Shown in pieces: positions 61,789 to 64,000 of a stretch of 64,000 nucleotides of DNA. The notes below the pieces were generated by a model that was given only the letters and a program-made list of their open reading frames with translations, ran no database searches and had not been told where the DNA came from. Numbering within the stretch: position 1 is the stretch's first letter; each line of letters begins with the position of its first letter. Made by a program: the position numbers and the translations under genes. The stretch lies in contig JAIRVF010000127.1 in the NCBI GenBank assembly GCA_031254035.1, positions 1 through 64,000 on the forward strand, read 5' to 3'. This DNA comes from Paenibacillus sp. Lineage in GTDB: Bacteria > Bacillota > Bacilli > Paenibacillales > Paenibacillaceae.

Positions 61789-62985
61789 TCACCCCCATTT
61801 ACACGATTCAGTAAACCAATTAAATAGTATTCCTAATCGTTCCTTAACTTCTATTTCGCTTTGTCCTTTTAAAATCATAATTGCAATATTATCAACACTT
61901 GAGCCAGCACCTTCATATTTTTTTCCTGTTACCCCAGAAATAAAATAATCACAAACCCAATCATAAGGAACAGATTCAGGCAATTCCAGCAAAATTCCTG
62001 TCTTTGGTGGAACTATCAAAAATGCTGTTTGTGCGATTGGTGCTTGAATATCAGGAATTACAATATCCAAATTACACTGACTTCTAACCCATAACATATT
62101 TATATTAATTCCAAAGGCGTGCTCGAGGGACTCCCTTATTCTCCCACCACCAGAACGACTTGCAATTTCGCAGAGAATTAAATTGTCATCTGGGGTGTAA
62201 AAAGTCTCCACATGAAAGGTTGTATAGGATGGTGATGGTAAAGCAGTTATTACGGATTTTGTAAATTGCTGTAGACGTTTATAGAGTGGATTATTTACCT
62301 CCAACAGGGTACTTCCACAATACTTCCCATCCCTATATGATAAGCAGCCATTAATATATTTTGATGGCCAAGAAAATACGATTTGACCATTTACAACAAG
62401 ACCATCTACATGATACATATCACCATCAATAAATTGTTCTACTTCTATGCAATCACTAATGCCAATCTTTAGAAACTCCGATAGTTCATAATCATTATTA
62501 ATAATGGTGACGCCATTAGAACCACTACCGGAAATTGGCTTAATAACCACAGGATATTGATTTGTTGAGATAAAGTCTAATAGTTCTAATGGGGTTTTCA
62601 CTTCTAAAAAATTGGGGACAGGCACATTTCCTTCTTTTAAAAGTTGTTTCATAAGGACCTTATTACGAAATGAATTAGCACTGAATAAATCCTGCCCCTC
62701 TATTCCCATTGCATCGCGCAGTCTTCCAGCTCTTACAATATCGCATTCTGATGTGGCAATAACTCGTTTGAAATTGTGGAGCTTATTTAGTTCGATAGCT
62801 CTTTTCTCCACATTCCCATTATTTTCGTAGTTATCAAATGCTTCTACATATTCATACTTACCGTTTTGAAATTGGTGAGCTACTTCAGTTGTTGTTAAAA
62901 TAACTAATTTTTCATTTAAATCCTCCAACCATAGATCGTATGGAGAATTGGAACGCGCGTTCTTGTTTAATATTAAGATACTCAT
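61789..62985 (-). CDS. ATP-grasp ligase of a biosynthetic cluster
   Basis: A 398-residue ATP-grasp enzyme. The ATP-binding strand is YPVVIKPISGSGSNGVTII, the metal site lies in ILCEIASRSGGGRI, and an N-terminal pre-ATP-grasp domain (MSILILNKNARSNSP ... VIATSECDIVRAGRLRD) precedes them. The EIASRSGGG form is seen in amino-acid ligases and unassigned ATP-grasp enzymes of small-molecule clusters, which join two amino or carboxylic acids by an acyl-phosphate. ATG 62985 lies behind GGAGG, 25 bases after the aminotransferase stop. Confidence 0.85.
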   Translation of the reverse strand: MSILILNKNARSNSPYDLWLEDLNEKLVILTTTEVAHQFQNGKYEYVEAFDNYENNGNVEKRAIELNKLHNFKRVIATSECDIVRAGRLRDAMGIEGQDLFSANSFRNKVLMKQLLKEGNVPVPNFLEVKTPLELLDFISTNQYPVVIKPISGSGSNGVTIINNDYELSEFLKIGISDCIEVEQFIDGDMYHVDGLVVNGQIVFSWPSKYINGCLSYRDGKYCGSTLLEVNNPLYKRLQQFTKSVITALPSPSYTTFHVETFYTPDDNLILCEIASRSGGGRIRESLEHAFGININMLWVRSQCNLDIVIPDIQAPIAQTAFLIVPPKTGILLELPESVPYDWVCDYFISGVTGKKYEGAGSSVDNIAIMILKGQSEIEVKERLGILFNWFTESCKWG

Positions 62986-63010
62986 CTAGTTCCTCCAAGT
63001 GATATAATTA

Positions 63011-64000
63011 TTATAGTTGTTTTAAGAAATAACTCTCTAGCTTACCTTGCAATAGCAAAATATCTTCTTCTTCAACGCCAAGGAAAACTCTAAAACAATC
63101 ACTATATTTTGGGCTGAATGCACTTCCAGGAGCAACCGCGACACCAGACTTGGCTAATAGTTCCATAACATCCATTATATACCCTTCCCTCACTCTTGGA
63201 AATAGAAATAGTCCTCCCTCTGGACTCTTTACTTCCAACGCTGGAATTATGGAAAGAATCTGGGCATAGTTATTTGCTCTCTTTCGGTATTTCTCTACCG
63301 CGCTTTGAACGAAATCTTCGTACAAGTGATCTCTGTGATTAAGGAATCGATAAAGTACTTTCTGCATTAGACTATTTGGATACATAAAAGTGTATAGTTG
63401 TGATTTTTTTAATTGATCGATAAAGTCCTTAGAACCTGTTACATATCCGCAACGGAGCCCTGTTAAGCCCAAATTTTTAGAAAAAGATTGAACTGAAATA
63501 TAATTTGGTAAGTTGGTTATTTCTTGCTCGGACTCGCTTGTATAATTGAAATCAACAGTAACATCATCTGATATGAACCATACATTAAATTCATTACAAA
63601 TTTTGATCATTTCGTTGATAATATGCGTTGGGATAACCTTTCCCAAAGGATTAAGTGGTGAATTGATTACCAAAGCTTTTATCCCATTTTGTATGTGATA
63701 TCGTACTTCGGTGAGCAATTGGTTCCAATCATCACATTCTGAAAAAGAGTACTCAAGATTAACCGGAATACCTTGGCAGTTTCTTATTATTTTGGGTAGG
63801 TATTCCCAACTGGGATCTTGGATCAATACTTTGTCATTTGAATTAAGAATGGTCTTTAATGAAAGAAATAGCCCCGAACACCCCCCAGAACTCACAAGAA
63901 TGTTGTTGTAATTTATTTCCTCACAGTATCTTGTATTGGTTATTTCAGCTAAAGATGTGCGTAACTCTTCAAATCCTGCTATGGGAGAATAATTCATAAT
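63011..64000 (-). CDS. PLP-dependent aminotransferase class I/II, N-terminus outside window
   Basis: The C-terminal ~329 residues are present; the reading frame runs off the window end. YSPIAGFEELRTSLAE is the usual start of the large domain, so about 30-60 residues are missing. PLP contacts are SSGGCSGLFLSL, SPLNPLGKV, DDVTVDF and the lysine in SVQSFSKNLGLTGLRCGY. The family makes or consumes amino acids, and some members are threonine-phosphate or other decarboxylases. It is the first visible gene of the AT-rich operon and would supply an amino acid to the ATP-grasp ligase. Confidence 0.88.
   Translation of the reverse strand: MMNYSPIAGFEELRTSLAEITNTRYCEEINYNNILVSSGGCSGLFLSLKTILNSNDKVLIQDPSWEYLPKIIRNCQGIPVNLEYSFSECDDWNQLLTEVRYHIQNGIKALVINSPLNPLGKVIPTHIINEMIKICNEFNVWFISDDVTVDFNYTSESEQEITNLPNYISVQSFSKNLGLTGLRCGYVTGSKDFIDQLKKSQLYTFMYPNSLMQKVLYRFLNHRDHLYEDFVQSAVEKYRKRANNYAQILSIIPALEVKSPEGGLFLFPRVREGYIMDVMELLAKSGVAVAPGSAFSPKYSDCFRVFLGVEEEDILLLQGKLESYFLKQL

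Overview
The window looks like a chromosomal stretch of a Paenibacillus-type, spore-forming Bacillota of medium GC. The reasons are AGGAGG-type ribosome sites with many TTG and GTG starts, Bacillus-like gene sets (ykpA, ypgR/cvfC, ywqA-ywqB, yqeB, a yusQ/R/T-like locus, rocF-rocD, a Spo0E-type phosphatase), a lysine riboswitch and many rho-independent terminators. I see no rRNA, tRNA, CRISPR array or complete insertion sequence.

Left part (1-20 kb): a cut Spo0E-like gene, a small basic protein, the ABC-F ATPase YkpA, a metallo-beta-lactamase-fold hydrolase, and a cytochrome bd oxidase operon in which two very short membrane-protein genes (one CydS-like) flank cydA-cydB. Then come CvfC/YpgR, a lysine riboswitch driving a LysP-type permease with a 185-bp repeat element between riboswitch and gene, a secreted transglutaminase-like protein, glutaredoxin and thioredoxin reductase, a P1B-4 metal-efflux ATPase (PfeT type) with a Fur-like box, an Xre regulator/membrane protein pair with tandem operators, metY, and a TetR/DUF457 group with twin operators.

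Middle (20-44 kb): arginine catabolism (rocF-rocD), a thioredoxin-like protein, TetR-YqeB with a palindromic operator, a two-component system beside a DUF418 protein, a tautomerase-SDR operon divergent from LysR, a MocR regulator divergent from an EamA exporter, a repeat-rich gap (34.85-35.3 kb), the SNF2 helicase/SWIM pair, hydrolases and acetyltransferase, and two gene remnants (VOC and metallo-beta-lactamase fold).

Right part (44-64 kb): DinB, a low-GC phosphotransferase, a DeoR-controlled phosphoesterase/EamA operon, a DUF4261 protein followed by a second, longer copy of the repeat element carrying three hairpin modules, a DUF4179 anti-sigma/ECF sigma pair, a secreted erythromycin-esterase-like protein, a MerR-SRPBCC-MFS operon with a 19-bp-spacer promoter, and a large secreted RCC1-like/copper-amine-oxidase-N protein. 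From about 59.94 kb the DNA becomes clearly AT-rich and holds a four-gene operon (aminotransferase, ATP-grasp ligase, MFS exporter, PssA-like phosphatidyltransferase) that continues past the window end. It reads as an acquired small-molecule biosynthesis cluster, and with the modular repeat element it is the most interesting content here.
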